This document shows, piece by piece, positions 21,617 to 30,638 of a stretch of 64,000 bases of DNA (its first letter is position 1; every line of letters begins with the position of its first letter). The stretch spans positions 496,001-560,000 of the forward strand of contig NZ_CP104003.1 in NCBI RefSeq assembly GCF_025231485.1, in the 5' to 3' direction. This DNA comes from Salinirubellus salinus. GTDB lineage: Archaea; Halobacteriota; Halobacteria; Halobacteriales; Haloarculaceae. The position numbers were made by a program, and so were the translations under genes. The notes below the pieces were generated by a model. That model did not search any database, was not told the origin of the DNA, and was given only the letters and a program-made list of their open reading frames with translations.

Positions 21617-22795
21617 TCAGAACAGGTCCGCGTCGACGAGCCGCTCGACGGCCTCGCGGAGCCGCTCCTCGCTCGCGGCGTAGGAGATACGGGCGTGCCC
21701 CGGCGCGTTGAACGCGCTCCCCGGCACCGTGGCTACGTGGGCCTCCTCGATGGCGGCCTCGCACCACGCGTGGTCGTCGTCGGGGTCGCTGCCGGCCCTC
21801 GAGCCGTCGACGGGGAGCATCATGTAGAACGCGCCGTCGGGGACGGCGACGTCGACGCCCGCCTCGTCGAGGCGGTCGACGAGCATCTCGCGGCGCTCGT
21901 CGAACGCGTCACGCATCTCCGTGACCGCGTCGTCGGTGTTCGTGAGCGCCTCCACGCCCGCGTGCTGCACGAAGTTCACTGCGCAGGTCACCGAGTGGCT
22001 GTGGAGTTTGCTGGCCTGCTCGACGATGGGCTTCGGTGCGGCGAAGTAGCCCAGGCGCCACCCGGTCATCGAGTAGGCCTTCGAGAAGCCGTTGAGCGTG
22101 ACCGTCCGGTCACCCATCCCGTCGAGGCTCCCGAGCGAGGTGGCCTCGACGCCGTAGGTGATCTCCTTGTATATCTCGTCGGAGATGACGGTGACGTCGT
22201 GTTCGACGGCGAGGTCACGGACGCCCTCCAGCGCGGCGTCGGAGAAGACGGCACCCGTCGGGTTCGACGGGGAGTTGACGACGAGGAGCTCCGTGTCGTC
22301 GGAGACCGTCTCGGCGAGGTCGTCGAGTGCGGGCTCCAGCTGGAAGTCGTGGGGCGCGAGGTCCACGCGCGAGAGCGAGCCGCCCGCGAGCTTCGCCATC
22401 GCCTCGTAGCTGACCCACGCGGGGTCGAGCAGGACGACCTCGTCCCCGTCGTCGATGAGCGTCTGGAACACCTCGTAGAGTGCCTGTTTGCCGCCGGGCG
22501 TGACGATGATCTCGTCGGTGCCGTAGTCGAGGCCGTCGGCCGCGAGCTTCTCGCTGATGGCCTCGCGGAGCGCGGGGATGCCGTTCGAGGACGTGTAGCC
22601 CGTGTGCCCGGCGTCCATCGCGGCCTTCCCGGCCTCGACGACGTTCTCCGGAGTGGGGAAGTCAGGTTCTCCCACCGAGAGGTCCACCACGTCCACCCCG
22701 TCGGCCTCCAGTTCCCCGGCGAGGTTGGAGATGGCGATGGTCGCGGACGGTTCTACTCTGCCGACGCGTGCTGCGAAGTCGAATTCCATTGTCAT
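21617..22795 (-). CDS. Aspartate aminotransferase (class I/II PLP enzyme)
   Basis: 392 residues. PLP-binding residues are in place: N178 in SPSNPTG, D206 and Y209 in ISDEIY, the Schiff-base lysine K239 in NGFSKAYSMTGWR, and the substrate-carboxylate arginine R247-type in GWRLGY. This is the Ib-subgroup pattern common to archaeal and Gram-positive aspartate aminotransferases, which swap amino groups between aspartate and 2-oxoglutarate. The start overlaps the ribH stop (ATGA); another methionine two codons later is possible. Other amino-acid substrates cannot be excluded. Pairing with ribH is conserved in some haloarchaea, without an obvious metabolic link. Confidence 0.88.
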   Translation of the reverse strand: MTMEFDFAARVGRVEPSATIAISNLAGELEADGVDVVDLSVGEPDFPTPENVVEAGKAAMDAGHTGYTSSNGIPALREAISEKLAADGLDYGTDEIIVTPGGKQALYEVFQTLIDDGDEVVLLDPAWVSYEAMAKLAGGSLSRVDLAPHDFQLEPALDDLAETVSDDTELLVVNSPSNPTGAVFSDAALEGVRDLAVEHDVTVISDEIYKEITYGVEATSLGSLDGMGDRTVTLNGFSKAYSMTGWRLGYFAAPKPIVEQASKLHSHSVTCAVNFVQHAGVEALTNTDDAVTEMRDAFDERREMLVDRLDEAGVDVAVPDGAFYMMLPVDGSRAGSDPDDDHAWCEAAIEEAHVATVPGSAFNAPGHARISYAASEERLREAVERLVDADLF

Positions 22796-23202
22796 GCGAG
22801 TGCCTCCACCATGTCGATGGCGCTGTCTACCGCTTCCGCCCCCTTGTCGGTTCGCTCTACCGCTTCGGCCGCGGACTGCCCCGGCCCGGTGATGCCGAGC
22901 GTGACGGGGGTGTCCCGGTCGAGCGAGACCCGACTGATCTGCTGGGCCGCGGCGTGCCCGATTGCCTGGTCGTGGTCCGTGTCGCCGGTGATTATCGCAC
23001 CGAGCACCGCGACGGCCTGCACGTCCTCGCGCCGTGCGAGGCGGTCGGCCGCGAGCGGCGTCTCGTAGACCCCCGGCACCTCGATGGTGTCGACGATCTC
23101 GGCGTCGCGTGCGGCGGCCGCCTCGCGGGCGGCGTCGGCCATCCGATGCGTGACCGGCGCCTCCTTGTTGTACTGGGAGACGACGAGTCCGAGTCTGACC
23201 AT
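22792..23202 (-). CDS. ribH: 6,7-dimethyl-8-ribityllumazine synthase
   Basis: 136 residues, the short archaeal form. The start MVRLGLVVSQYN aligns with the phosphate-loop strand of lumazine synthases; IEVPGVYETPLAA (about 41-53), VLGAIITGDTDHD (about 67-79, histidine proton donor) and the closing helix region with ITGPGQSAAEA are typical. It condenses the ribulose-derived butanone phosphate with the ribityl-amino-uracil, the penultimate step of riboflavin synthesis, and forms hollow icosahedral or pentameric assemblies. The stop overlaps the aminotransferase start. The same window has ribL for the later FAD step, 4 kb away. Confidence 0.92.
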   Translation of the reverse strand: MVRLGLVVSQYNKEAPVTHRMADAAREAAAARDAEIVDTIEVPGVYETPLAADRLARREDVQAVAVLGAIITGDTDHDQAIGHAAAQQISRVSLDRDTPVTLGITGPGQSAAEAVERTDKGAEAVDSAIDMVEALA

Positions 23203-23516
23203 GTGCCACGGGTCGAAAGCAGGGGTGAAAGTCGTGCCGTTTCCTGCAGTCCGCTCGTGGCTCGTCGGCGACCGTGCCAGCGTGGCCGACGGCACGGAAC
23301 CGCCCGACACGGCTCCGGTCAGCTGTGCTGCTGGTTCGGACAGGTCCCTCGACCTGTCAGCTCTCGTACTGCTCGGCGAGAACCACGACCTCTCGGGTCT
23401 CCGAACGGTCGCGGGTTCCCGAGCCGTGCGAGGGGTTCGCTCGCCGGCTGTCGGGGGTTCTACCCCCGGTCCCAACCAGAAACGTTCTAACCCCGGCGAC
23501 CACCAACAGGGACCAG
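23203..23516. other. 314-bp intergenic region, divergent promoters
   Basis: This lies between divergent ribH and agl23 and must carry both promoters. I find no supported gene. A perfect hairpin CGGGGGT-TCT-ACCCCCG (23452-23468) lies about 50 bases before the agl23 start, and TTCTAACC at 23485 may be its TATA-proximal region. Confidence 0.4.
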
Positions 23517-25331
23517 ATGGCCGCCCGAACCGACGACAGCGACTACCTCCACTCGCTCTCGGTCCTCGACCGCGTACCCTACCTCGGCGACGCGGACGAC
23601 GCCACCCGCGGTGTCGTCCTCACCGTCGTCGCCGGACTCCTCCTCCGACTGGTCGCGCTGGGTGCGCGCCCGGCCCACTTCGACGAGGGACGGGTCGCGT
23701 ACTTCACCGAGTACTTCGTGCGCACCGGTGCGTTCGAGTACCGCTCCATCATCCACGGCCCGTTCATCCAGCACGTCAACGCCGCGCTGTTCCCCGTCCT
23801 CGGTCCCACGGACTTCGCGTCACGGCTCGTCGTCGCCCTCGTCGGCGCGGCCCTCCCCGCCACCGCCCTCCTCCTGCGACACCGCCTGCGCGACACGGAG
23901 ACCGTCGCGCTCGCGCTGTTCCTCGCACTCAACCCCGTCCTGCTCTACTACTCGCGGTTCTCGCGGTCGTCCATCCTCGTCGCCGGGTTCATGTTCGGCG
24001 CGTTCGCGCTGTTCGTCTACGCCTACGACACCCGCGACGTGCGCCCGTTCTACCTCGGGACGCTCCTGGTGGGCTTCGGCTTCGCCTCGAAGGAGAACGC
24101 CATCCTCTACGTGCTCTGTTGGCTCGGCGCCGGTGCGCTCGTCGCCGACCGCGCGCTGTTCGGCCCCCGCGACTACGACGGGGGGAGCGACCGCGTCCGG
24201 GCGCTCTACGCCCGAACACGTGACCGGGGCGACGGCGAGACGGTCGTCCGCGTGGCCTCGCACGCCATCCTCGCGAGCGTCCTGCTCCTCGTCGTCGTCC
24301 TGTTCTTCTACGCCCCCCGTGGGGCCGGGTCGCCGGTCGAGGTGGGCGGCCAGCCCGTCGGCCTGTACGGCCTGCTCTCGAATCCCGGTGCGTTCGGGGG
24401 GGTGCTGGACGCCACCATCGGCGACATCGAGAAGATCGCCTACTGGTTCGAGCAGTCGGGGAGCGAGGGCGGCGAGGCGCTGACCGTCAGTGGACTCGTC
24501 GACAAGTTCGTCAACTTCGGCGGGCAGACCCTCGAGACGTACGCCTACTACGCGGCCGCGCTCGGGACGTTCGGCGTCCTCGGGTTCCTGTACGAGCGGT
24601 ACGGCGCCGCGCGCCCCCGGCCGTTCGTGATGTTCGCGTCCTACTGGGCGTTCGCGTCGGCCATCGGCTATCCCATCGGGACGGACATCTACGGCGCGTG
24701 GATCACGGTGAACGTCCTCGTCCCGCTCGCCATCCCGGCTGCGGTGACGCTGGCCGCACTCTACCGCGTCGGCTGGGAGTCGTTCGCCGACGACGACCGG
24801 GTCTCGGTCGGTCTGGTCGCCGTCCTCTTCCTGCTGGTCGGCGGGCAACTGGCCGTCGCCACTGCCAACGGCGTCTACCTGAACGACGACACGGCCGACG
24901 GGATGGTCCAGTACGCCCAGCCGAGCGACTCGATGCGGCAGGCGACCGAGGCGATGCGCGAGGCCGAGCGGAGCGGCGCCGACCCCGCCGTGCTCGTCTA
25001 CGGTGACCTCTACGTCGACAACGAGGACGACTTCGTCGGGCTCGGGAACGACGACATCAGGGTCCCGCTGCACCCACAGTGTATGAAGTTCTTCCCGTCG
25101 CTCTCGCTCCCGTGGTACCACTACAAGGACGACATCGGTACGGTGTGTGCGAGCAACAGCACACAGTTCGACGAGGCCTACGCCGGTGAACCACCGGTCG
25201 TCCTCGCGCCCGTCGTCCACGAGTCGTTCCTCGACGAGCGACTCGAGGGCTACGAGAAGTCGACGTTCTACCTCCGGACCGCCGCGGGCGACCGGAAGGA
25301 GACACTACTGTACGTCCGGGCCGAGGAGTGA
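23517..25331 (+). CDS. Flippase-activity-associated protein Agl23-like (GT-C membrane protein)
   Basis: 604 residues with 11-13 transmembrane helices and an extracytoplasmic C-terminal domain. The first loop has HFDEGRVAYF (residues 55-64), the acidic-pair loop expected of GT-C glycosyltransferases such as PMT/ArnT. YYSRFSRSSI and ASKENAILYV match the TIGR03663-type family linked in Haloferax to flipping or transfer of dolichol-phosphate sugars in N-glycosylation. The ATG at 23517 begins MAARTDDSDYLHSL, right before the first helix region; the longer upstream frame covers intergenic DNA. Activity (glycosyltransferase or flippase aid) is not settled for the family. Confidence 0.78.
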   Translation: MAARTDDSDYLHSLSVLDRVPYLGDADDATRGVVLTVVAGLLLRLVALGARPAHFDEGRVAYFTEYFVRTGAFEYRSIIHGPFIQHVNAALFPVLGPTDFASRLVVALVGAALPATALLLRHRLRDTETVALALFLALNPVLLYYSRFSRSSILVAGFMFGAFALFVYAYDTRDVRPFYLGTLLVGFGFASKENAILYVLCWLGAGALVADRALFGPRDYDGGSDRVRALYARTRDRGDGETVVRVASHAILASVLLLVVVLFFYAPRGAGSPVEVGGQPVGLYGLLSNPGAFGGVLDATIGDIEKIAYWFEQSGSEGGEALTVSGLVDKFVNFGGQTLETYAYYAAALGTFGVLGFLYERYGAARPRPFVMFASYWAFASAIGYPIGTDIYGAWITVNVLVPLAIPAAVTLAALYRVGWESFADDDRVSVGLVAVLFLLVGGQLAVATANGVYLNDDTADGMVQYAQPSDSMRQATEAMREAERSGADPAVLVYGDLYVDNEDDFVGLGNDDIRVPLHPQCMKFFPSLSLPWYHYKDDIGTVCASNSTQFDEAYAGEPPVVLAPVVHESFLDERLEGYEKSTFYLRTAAGDRKETLLYVRAEE

Positions 25332-25396
25332 CCCTGTCGGGGACGAGACAACAGTTTCTAACGTCGCCGGCGACTCACACCGAGCACTGATAGCCG

Positions 25397-26488
25397 ATGA
25401 ACGCAGTCGAGATCGGGCTCCGCCTGACCGCCGGCGTACTGCTCATCCTCGCCAACGGCTTCTTCGTCGCCATCGAGTTCGCGTTGACGCGTGCGCGCCA
25501 GTTCACGGAGGAGGAGTTCGTGGACGGCGACGCTCGACTCGAGCGAGCCTGGGAGATGACCCAGGACCTCGAACTCTACCTGACGACCTGTCAGGTCGGC
25601 ATCACCGCGTCGAGTATCGCGGTCGGTATCGTCGCGGAACCCGCACTGGCGGCGCTGTTCGAACCGCTGTTCGGCGGCACGCCGCTGGCGACCATCGGGG
25701 CCGGCGCGCTCATCGCGTACTTCATCATCAACCTCGTCCACCTGACCCACGGCGAGCAGACCCCCACGTACCTCGGGGTCGAGCGCTCGCGGTGGGTCTG
25801 TCGCTACGGAGCCGCGCCGCTCTACTACTTCTACGTGATCATCTCGCCCATCATCACGCTGGGTGACTGGGTGGCGAAAGGGACCCTTCGCCTGTTCGGC
25901 GTCGAGATGACCGGCGCGTGGCTCGAGGCCGAGGAGGACGCCATCGAGTCGCGCGCCCAGCTCCGCAACCGCGTCAGTTCGCTGCTCGAGCGCGGTGAAC
26001 TCTCCGGGGAGCGGCACGACGAGGTGCTGGCCGCGCTGGAGGCCGGGACGACCGAGGTCCGCGAGGTGATGGTGGCCGAGGAGGACGTGGTCGCGCTCTC
26101 GACGGCCGTGTCGGTCGAGGAGAACCTCGAACGGATGTCCGGCACACCCCACACCCGATTTCCACTCGTCGGCGACGACGCCGACGACTTCGTCGGTATC
26201 GTCTACGTCCCGAGCGTGGTCGAGCACGTCGACGCCCTGAAAGACGGCGAGCTGTCGTTCGCCGACATCGCGGCCCCGCCGATGACCATCTCGGCGAACA
26301 CCTCCATCAGCGACGCCATCGACCAGTTCCAGGCCGAGAGTCAGGAACTCGCGCTGGTGCTCTCGGAGGGTGAGGTGGTCGGTCTGCTCACGGCCACCGA
26401 CGCGCTGGAGGCCGTCGTGGGCGACCTGGAGGACCCGCTCGACGGGTCGTCCGGAGCGGGGACCGACGCCGGGGCCACCCCCTCCTGA
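25397..26488 (+). CDS. CNNM/DUF21 membrane protein with CBS domains
   Basis: 363 residues. Residues 1-190 form the CNNM transmembrane domain: helix 1 with LILANGFFVAIEFALTRAR, the TTCQVGITASSIAVGIVAEPAL segment and the HGEQTPTYLGVE segment (PK replaced by PT in the usual GEQ-PK motif). Residues 215-350 contain a CBS pair (VREVMVAEEDVVALS... and PMTISANTSISDAI...GLLTATDAL) that binds adenine nucleotides. The family (CorC/HlyC, CNNM) exports magnesium or similar cations. The usual C-terminal CorC_HlyC domain is missing, which makes it shorter than most bacterial members. It is monocistronic. Confidence 0.85.
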   Translation: MNAVEIGLRLTAGVLLILANGFFVAIEFALTRARQFTEEEFVDGDARLERAWEMTQDLELYLTTCQVGITASSIAVGIVAEPALAALFEPLFGGTPLATIGAGALIAYFIINLVHLTHGEQTPTYLGVERSRWVCRYGAAPLYYFYVIISPIITLGDWVAKGTLRLFGVEMTGAWLEAEEDAIESRAQLRNRVSSLLERGELSGERHDEVLAALEAGTTEVREVMVAEEDVVALSTAVSVEENLERMSGTPHTRFPLVGDDADDFVGIVYVPSVVEHVDALKDGELSFADIAAPPMTISANTSISDAIDQFQAESQELALVLSEGEVVGLLTATDALEAVVGDLEDPLDGSSGAGTDAGATPS

Positions 26489-26546
26489 CCGACGCGCCCC
26501 GTCGAGAAACGAAACCGATAGGCCGGCCCGCACGGACGCCCCGCCT

Positions 26547-27749
26547 ATGGAACTCACGTCGCCCGGTCCGACCCTCGGCGTGGTCGGAGGCGGGCAACTC
26601 GGCCGGATGCTCGGCGAGGCGGCCGGACCGCTCGGCGTCGAACTCGTCGTCTCCGACCCGACTCCCGACTGCCCCGCGAGTCCCGTCGTCCGCGACCAGG
26701 TCGTCGGCGCGTTCGACGACTACGAGACGCTCCGCGAACTCGCCGAGCGCGCGGACGTGCTGACCTACGAGATCGAACTCGCGGACCCGGACACGCTCGC
26801 GCGGGTGAGCGAGGAGACGGGGACACCGGTCCACCCGGACCCGGACACCCTGCGGACGATACAGGACAAACTCCGACAGAACGAGTCCTACGCCGCGGCG
26901 GGGATCCCCACCCCGGAGTTCCGTCGCGTCGACGACGTCGCGGACCTCCGTGCCGCGGGCGAGGAGCTCGGCTGGCCGGTGATGCTGAAGGCCCGCGAAG
27001 GCGGGTACGACGGGCGCGGGAACCTCCCCTGCGAGGGCCCCGAGGACGCCGACGCCGCGCTCGCCGAGGTCGGCGGGGAGAACGCCGTGGCCGAGGCGAT
27101 GGTCCCGTTCGAGCGTGAACTCGCGGTCATCGGCTGCCGCGGCCCGGACGGTATCGACACGTTCCCCGTGACCGAGACCGTCCACCGGGAGGAGATACTC
27201 CGTGAGAGCGTCTCGCCGGCGCGGACCGACGAGGCGACGCTGGAACGCGCCGAGGAGGTGGCGCGTGAGGTACTGGGGACGCTCGACGGTCGGGGCGTCT
27301 ACGGCATCGAACTGTTCGAGTGCGCGTCGCCACGCGACGCGGATGCGAGCATTGAGCGGAGCGACCCGCGAGCGGGTGACATCCTCGTCAACGAGGTCGC
27401 CCCCCGCCCACACAACTCCGGCCACTGGACCATCGAGGGGTGTGACGTCTCGCAGTTCGAACAGCACGTCCGCGCGGTGGTCGGCCTGCCGCTCGGGAGC
27501 ACGCGCCGACGCGCGCCCACGGTGTCGGCGAACATCCTCGGGGACGTGGACGAGACACGCCCCGCACGACTCGCCGGGGCGGACGAGGCGCTCTCGGTCC
27601 CGCGGCTGGCGATGCACTGGTACGGCAAGCGCGACGTGCGGCCGCTGCGGAAGATGGGCCACGTCACGTTGTCCGGCGAGGGAGACGAGGACGTGGACGA
27701 ACTACTCGACGCGGTGCGCACGGTCCGCGACGGTCTGACGTTCCGCTGA
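26547..27749 (+). CDS. purK: N5-carboxyaminoimidazole ribonucleotide synthase
   Basis: 400 residues. The N-terminus has GVVGGGQLGRML (about residues 10-21), the canonical PurK dinucleotide-like loop; the ATP-grasp core includes MLKAREGGYDGRGN and NEVAPRPHNSGHWTIEGC, and the C-terminal domain MHWYGKRDVRPLRKMGHV. PurK uses ATP and bicarbonate to carboxylate aminoimidazole ribonucleotide in purine synthesis. PurE, which takes the product, lies 1.1 kb downstream on the same strand, separated by two small membrane-protein genes. The ATG at 26547 is preferred; the longer frame upstream overlaps the CBS gene. Confidence 0.95.
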   Translation: MELTSPGPTLGVVGGGQLGRMLGEAAGPLGVELVVSDPTPDCPASPVVRDQVVGAFDDYETLRELAERADVLTYEIELADPDTLARVSEETGTPVHPDPDTLRTIQDKLRQNESYAAAGIPTPEFRRVDDVADLRAAGEELGWPVMLKAREGGYDGRGNLPCEGPEDADAALAEVGGENAVAEAMVPFERELAVIGCRGPDGIDTFPVTETVHREEILRESVSPARTDEATLERAEEVAREVLGTLDGRGVYGIELFECASPRDADASIERSDPRAGDILVNEVAPRPHNSGHWTIEGCDVSQFEQHVRAVVGLPLGSTRRRAPTVSANILGDVDETRPARLAGADEALSVPRLAMHWYGKRDVRPLRKMGHVTLSGEGDEDVDELLDAVRTVRDGLTFR

Positions 27750-27798
27750 GTCCCGGCGAGCGACAAGATTCTTGCCGGGCGACCTGCACCTCCCCACG

Positions 27799-28533
27799 AT
27801 GGCGCCCTCCACCCGCCGCCTGCTGCTGGTCCTCCTCGTCTCCGTCGCCCTGTTCGCGAACCCGGTGTGGCTGTTCCCGAACGAAGGCGAGACGCGCTAC
27901 ACGTACGAGCGGAGCGAACTCGTCCCGCAGGGCGACGACGTCGAGTACGACCCGGTCGTCGACCCGAATCACGGTGGCTACTCCAACGACCTCTCGGGGG
28001 TCGGTTGCGAGTCGGTGTTCGGACAGCGGACAGACCGTGACCTGAGCGAGCGGGTCTGCGCGTTCGAACAGTCCGTCGCCGACGACGGCCCCGTGACCGT
28101 CGCCGGGTACGACAGAGTCGGTATCCGTGTCGGCTACGTCGAACTCGACGACGGCTACTACCATCGGACGCTCGGCGGGGGGAACGGGACGGCCACGCTG
28201 ACACTCGAACCCCTCCCGGCCGAGCAGGTACTGGCGAACGTGAGCGGTGACGGCGTCTCGGATGTGGCGGCAGACCGGGTCCAGCGCTCTCGTGTGGCTC
28301 TGCGGGCCGTGGTGTCCGGTGAACCGGTCGAGAGCCCCCAGAACCCGAGCGACGTGGCTGTCGGACAGGTCTACGCGCTCGGCGGCGACTACTACGCTGC
28401 GTTCGTCACCGGAAGCGAGTCCATCGGGTCGCCCGTCCCCGACCCGGTGCGACTGCTCGCGTCGTTCGTCGGCTTCGTCGGTGGGCTGAGCGCGCTCCTG
28501 CTCGGCCTCGCGAGGCTCCCCGTCGAGGAGTAG
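27799..28533 (+). CDS. 244-aa membrane-anchored extracytoplasmic protein, unknown
   Basis: An N-terminal signal-anchor (LLLVLLVSVALFANPVWLF, about residues 7-25) and a C-terminal hydrophobic helix (about 217-240) flank a 190-residue acidic outer domain with aromatic and glycine-rich strands. Two cysteines (about C75 and C90) might form a disulphide. Start ATG 27799 places the signal at once. I recognise no family. It follows purK by 49 bases and may share its transcript, but its topology suggests an envelope function unrelated to purine synthesis. Confidence 0.6.
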   Translation: MAPSTRRLLLVLLVSVALFANPVWLFPNEGETRYTYERSELVPQGDDVEYDPVVDPNHGGYSNDLSGVGCESVFGQRTDRDLSERVCAFEQSVADDGPVTVAGYDRVGIRVGYVELDDGYYHRTLGGGNGTATLTLEPLPAEQVLANVSGDGVSDVAADRVQRSRVALRAVVSGEPVESPQNPSDVAVGQVYALGGDYYAAFVTGSESIGSPVPDPVRLLASFVGFVGGLSALLLGLARLPVEE

Positions 28534-28565
28534 CGAGAGCACGGTGTCGACCGACCGCGGCCGAC

Positions 28566-28757
28566 TCAGTCGGCCGACGAGTCCGGCGTCGCGTCCGGCA
28601 ACAGGCGGTAGAGTCCCGTGGCGAAGACGAGTGTCAGGACGGTGCCGACGACGACGGGCACGAACCCGGTCGGGTCCGGACCGAGCGAGAGTCCGAGGCC
28701 GAACGCGGTCGGGAGCGCGACGAGCACGGCGAGGACGGCTCTGAGTGGAGGGCGCAC
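28566..28757 (-). CDS. 63-aa two-helix membrane protein
   Basis: The GTG start at 28757 gives MRPPLRAVLAVLVALPTAFG, one hydrophobic helix, then a Gly/Pro turn and a second helix (VPVVVGTVLTLVFATGLYRLL) with a short acidic tail. A two-span hairpin of this kind is a frequent haloarchaeal conserved protein of unknown role. It lies between and opposite to purK and purE. An alternative upstream start would add a charged, non-hydrophobic stretch. It is convergent with the 244-aa gene, separated by 32 bases. Confidence 0.5.
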   Translation of the reverse strand: MRPPLRAVLAVLVALPTAFGLGLSLGPDPTGFVPVVVGTVLTLVFATGLYRLLPDATPDSSAD

Positions 28758-28839
28758 GGAGCGGACTGGCGCGGGGACGGACAAAATCCTGGCGAACCGG
28801 ACCACAACCACGATTACCTCCCCGCTCGCGCCCCCTCGT

Positions 28840-29457
28840 ATGAGCGACGCCGTGCAGTCTCTGGTCGACGACCTGCGTGCCGAAGCCGAGCGCGACCGCC
28901 CGACCGAGGAGACCCCCGAGGTCGGTATCGTGATGGGGTCGGACTCGGACCTGCCCGTGATGGACGGGGCGTACGACGCCCTGACCGAACTCGGGTTCGA
29001 GGAGGTCACCGACGACGACGACCCGCCCGAGGCGCGATTCACGTTCGAGACCTACGTCGTGAGCGCGCATCGCACGCCCAACCTGATGTACGCCTACGCG
29101 GAGACCGCTCGGGAACGGGGCCTCGACGTGCTCATCGCCGGCGCCGGGGGCAAGAGCGCGGACCTGCCGAACATGACGGCGAGCATCGCGTACCCGCTGC
29201 CCGTCATCGGGGTCCCGGTCCAGGAGAAGAGCGTCTCGTCGGTCATCGGGATGCCGACGGGCGCGCCGCTGGTGGCGGTGGACGCGGGCAAGTCGTTCAA
29301 CGCCGCGCTGTCCGCCGTGCAGGTGCTCGCCCGCGCGCACCCAGAACTGGAGACGCGGCTGGAAGCGTACCACGAGGCCCTGCAGGACGGCGTCGGGACG
29401 GTCTCCCGGGAACTCCACGAGCGTGGCACCGCGACGTTCCGAGCCTCGCGGAAGTGA
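28840..29457 (+). CDS. purE: N5-CAIR mutase, purine biosynthesis
   Basis: 205 residues. The diagnostic VGIVMGSDSDLPVM (about residues 26-39), YVVSAHRTPNLMYAYA (about 71-86) and AGAGGKSADLPNMTAS (about 99-114) form the active site of class I PurE, which moves the carboxyl group of N5-CAIR to carbon 4. It works directly after PurK. The acidic N-terminal helix of about 22 residues is a haloarchaeal extension. ATG 28840 is preceded by a pyrimidine-rich leader. Coordination with purK is expected, but the two are not in one tight operon here. Confidence 0.95.
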   Translation: MSDAVQSLVDDLRAEAERDRPTEETPEVGIVMGSDSDLPVMDGAYDALTELGFEEVTDDDDPPEARFTFETYVVSAHRTPNLMYAYAETARERGLDVLIAGAGGKSADLPNMTASIAYPLPVIGVPVQEKSVSSVIGMPTGAPLVAVDAGKSFNAALSAVQVLARAHPELETRLEAYHEALQDGVGTVSRELHERGTATFRASRK

Positions 29458-29553
29458 CCGTCTGTCGGGAGCGGACCGGTTCCGCGAAACCGCGCGCACG
29501 CGGCGTTATCAACTCTTATGTACGGGTGCTACTAACGTCGCTACGATAGAGCC

Positions 29554-29961
29554 GTGAGCAATCCATGGATCGCTATCGGTGCGCTCGCGCTGGTGGGACT
29601 CCTCGTACCCCTCGTCATGGTGGGTGCGTCGAGTCTCCTCCGCCCGAGTGTTCCGGAGCAAGGTAAACGCGCCGTCTACGAGTCCGGCGAAGTCCCGACG
29701 GGCAACACGCGCATCCGCTTCAACATCCAGTACTACATGGTGGCGCTGTTGTTCGTCATCTTCGACATCGAGACCGTCCTCATCTTCCCGTGGACGGTCA
29801 TCTACCGGGACGCCGTGTCCTCGGCCGGCATCGTGCCGGTACTGGTACCGATGCTCGTGTTCATCGGCGTCCTCGTCGTCGGTCTGGCGTGGGCGTGGCG
29901 TAACGGCGCCGTCCGCTGGGTCAAGAGCCCGCGGGCGGACCGCAGAGAGACCGCAGAGTAA
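29554..29961 (+). CDS. nuoA: NADH-quinone oxidoreductase-like complex subunit A
   Basis: 135 residues, three membrane helices. Segments YESGEVPTGNTRIRFNIQYY and LLFVIFDIETVLIFPW are the quinone-site loop and helix 2 of NuoA. It is the first gene of the Complex I operon, with a GTG start and nuoB two bases downstream. The subunit lines the quinone cavity beside NuoH and NuoCD. A CTTATGTACGG element around 29514 may be the promoter. The electron donor is uncertain since NADH-binding subunits are not encoded here. Confidence 0.94.
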   Translation: MSNPWIAIGALALVGLLVPLVMVGASSLLRPSVPEQGKRAVYESGEVPTGNTRIRFNIQYYMVALLFVIFDIETVLIFPWTVIYRDAVSSAGIVPVLVPMLVFIGVLVVGLAWAWRNGAVRWVKSPRADRRETAE

Positions 29962-29963
29962 CA

Positions 29964-30638
29964 ATGAGTTCCGAAGACATACAGACGACGCAGGAAGCCC
30001 GCATGGGCGAGGGCGTCGACAACCGATTCAACTCGAAACTGCGTGAGGCGTTCGGCTCCTCGCCGTTCATCCTCACGAAGTTCGACAAGTTCATGAACTG
30101 GGTGCGGGGCTCCTCGATGTTCATGCTGCAGTTCGGCATCGCCTGCTGCAGCATCGAGATGATGCACACCTACGCGGTCAAGCACGACCTCGACCGCTTC
30201 GGTGCCGGTGTCCCCCGCGCGTCGCCGCGCCAGGCGGACGTCATCATCGTTCCGGGGACCATCGTCTCGAAGTTCGCCCCGCGGATGAAGCGCGTCTACG
30301 ACCAGATGCCCGAGCCGAAGTTCGTCGTCGGGATGGGCTCCTGTACCATCTCCGGTGGCCCCTTCCAGGAGGGCTACAACGTCATCAAGGGTGCCGAGGA
30401 GGTCATCCCGGTGGACATCCACGTCCCCGGCTGCCCGCCCCGCCCCGAGGCGCTGGTCTACGGCATCGCGAAACTCCAGGAACGTATCGCCAACGGCGAG
30501 ACGTCGCCGGTCACGGTCAAGCCGTACGAACTCGAGCAGTTCGGTGACCTCGACCGCGACGAACTCGTCCAGCACCTCGCCAGCGAGATCGACGAGGAGG
30601 ACCTCGTCATGCGCTACAACTGGGCCGATTCGCCATGA
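29964..30638 (+). CDS. nuoB: Complex I subunit B (cluster N2)
   Basis: 224 residues. The cysteines that hold the terminal 4Fe-4S cluster N2 are all present: C61 and C62 (GIACCSIEMM), C127 (GSCTIS) and C157 (PGCPPRPE). The N-terminal 50 residues contain a helix typical of peripheral contact with NuoH. N2 passes electrons to the quinone. The stop overlaps the nuoCD start by 4 bases (ATGA). Length is a little above bacterial NuoB because of the acidic C-terminal extension seen in haloarchaea. Confidence 0.96.
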   Translation: MSSEDIQTTQEARMGEGVDNRFNSKLREAFGSSPFILTKFDKFMNWVRGSSMFMLQFGIACCSIEMMHTYAVKHDLDRFGAGVPRASPRQADVIIVPGTIVSKFAPRMKRVYDQMPEPKFVVGMGSCTISGGPFQEGYNVIKGAEEVIPVDIHVPGCPPRPEALVYGIAKLQERIANGETSPVTVKPYELEQFGDLDRDELVQHLASEIDEEDLVMRYNWADSP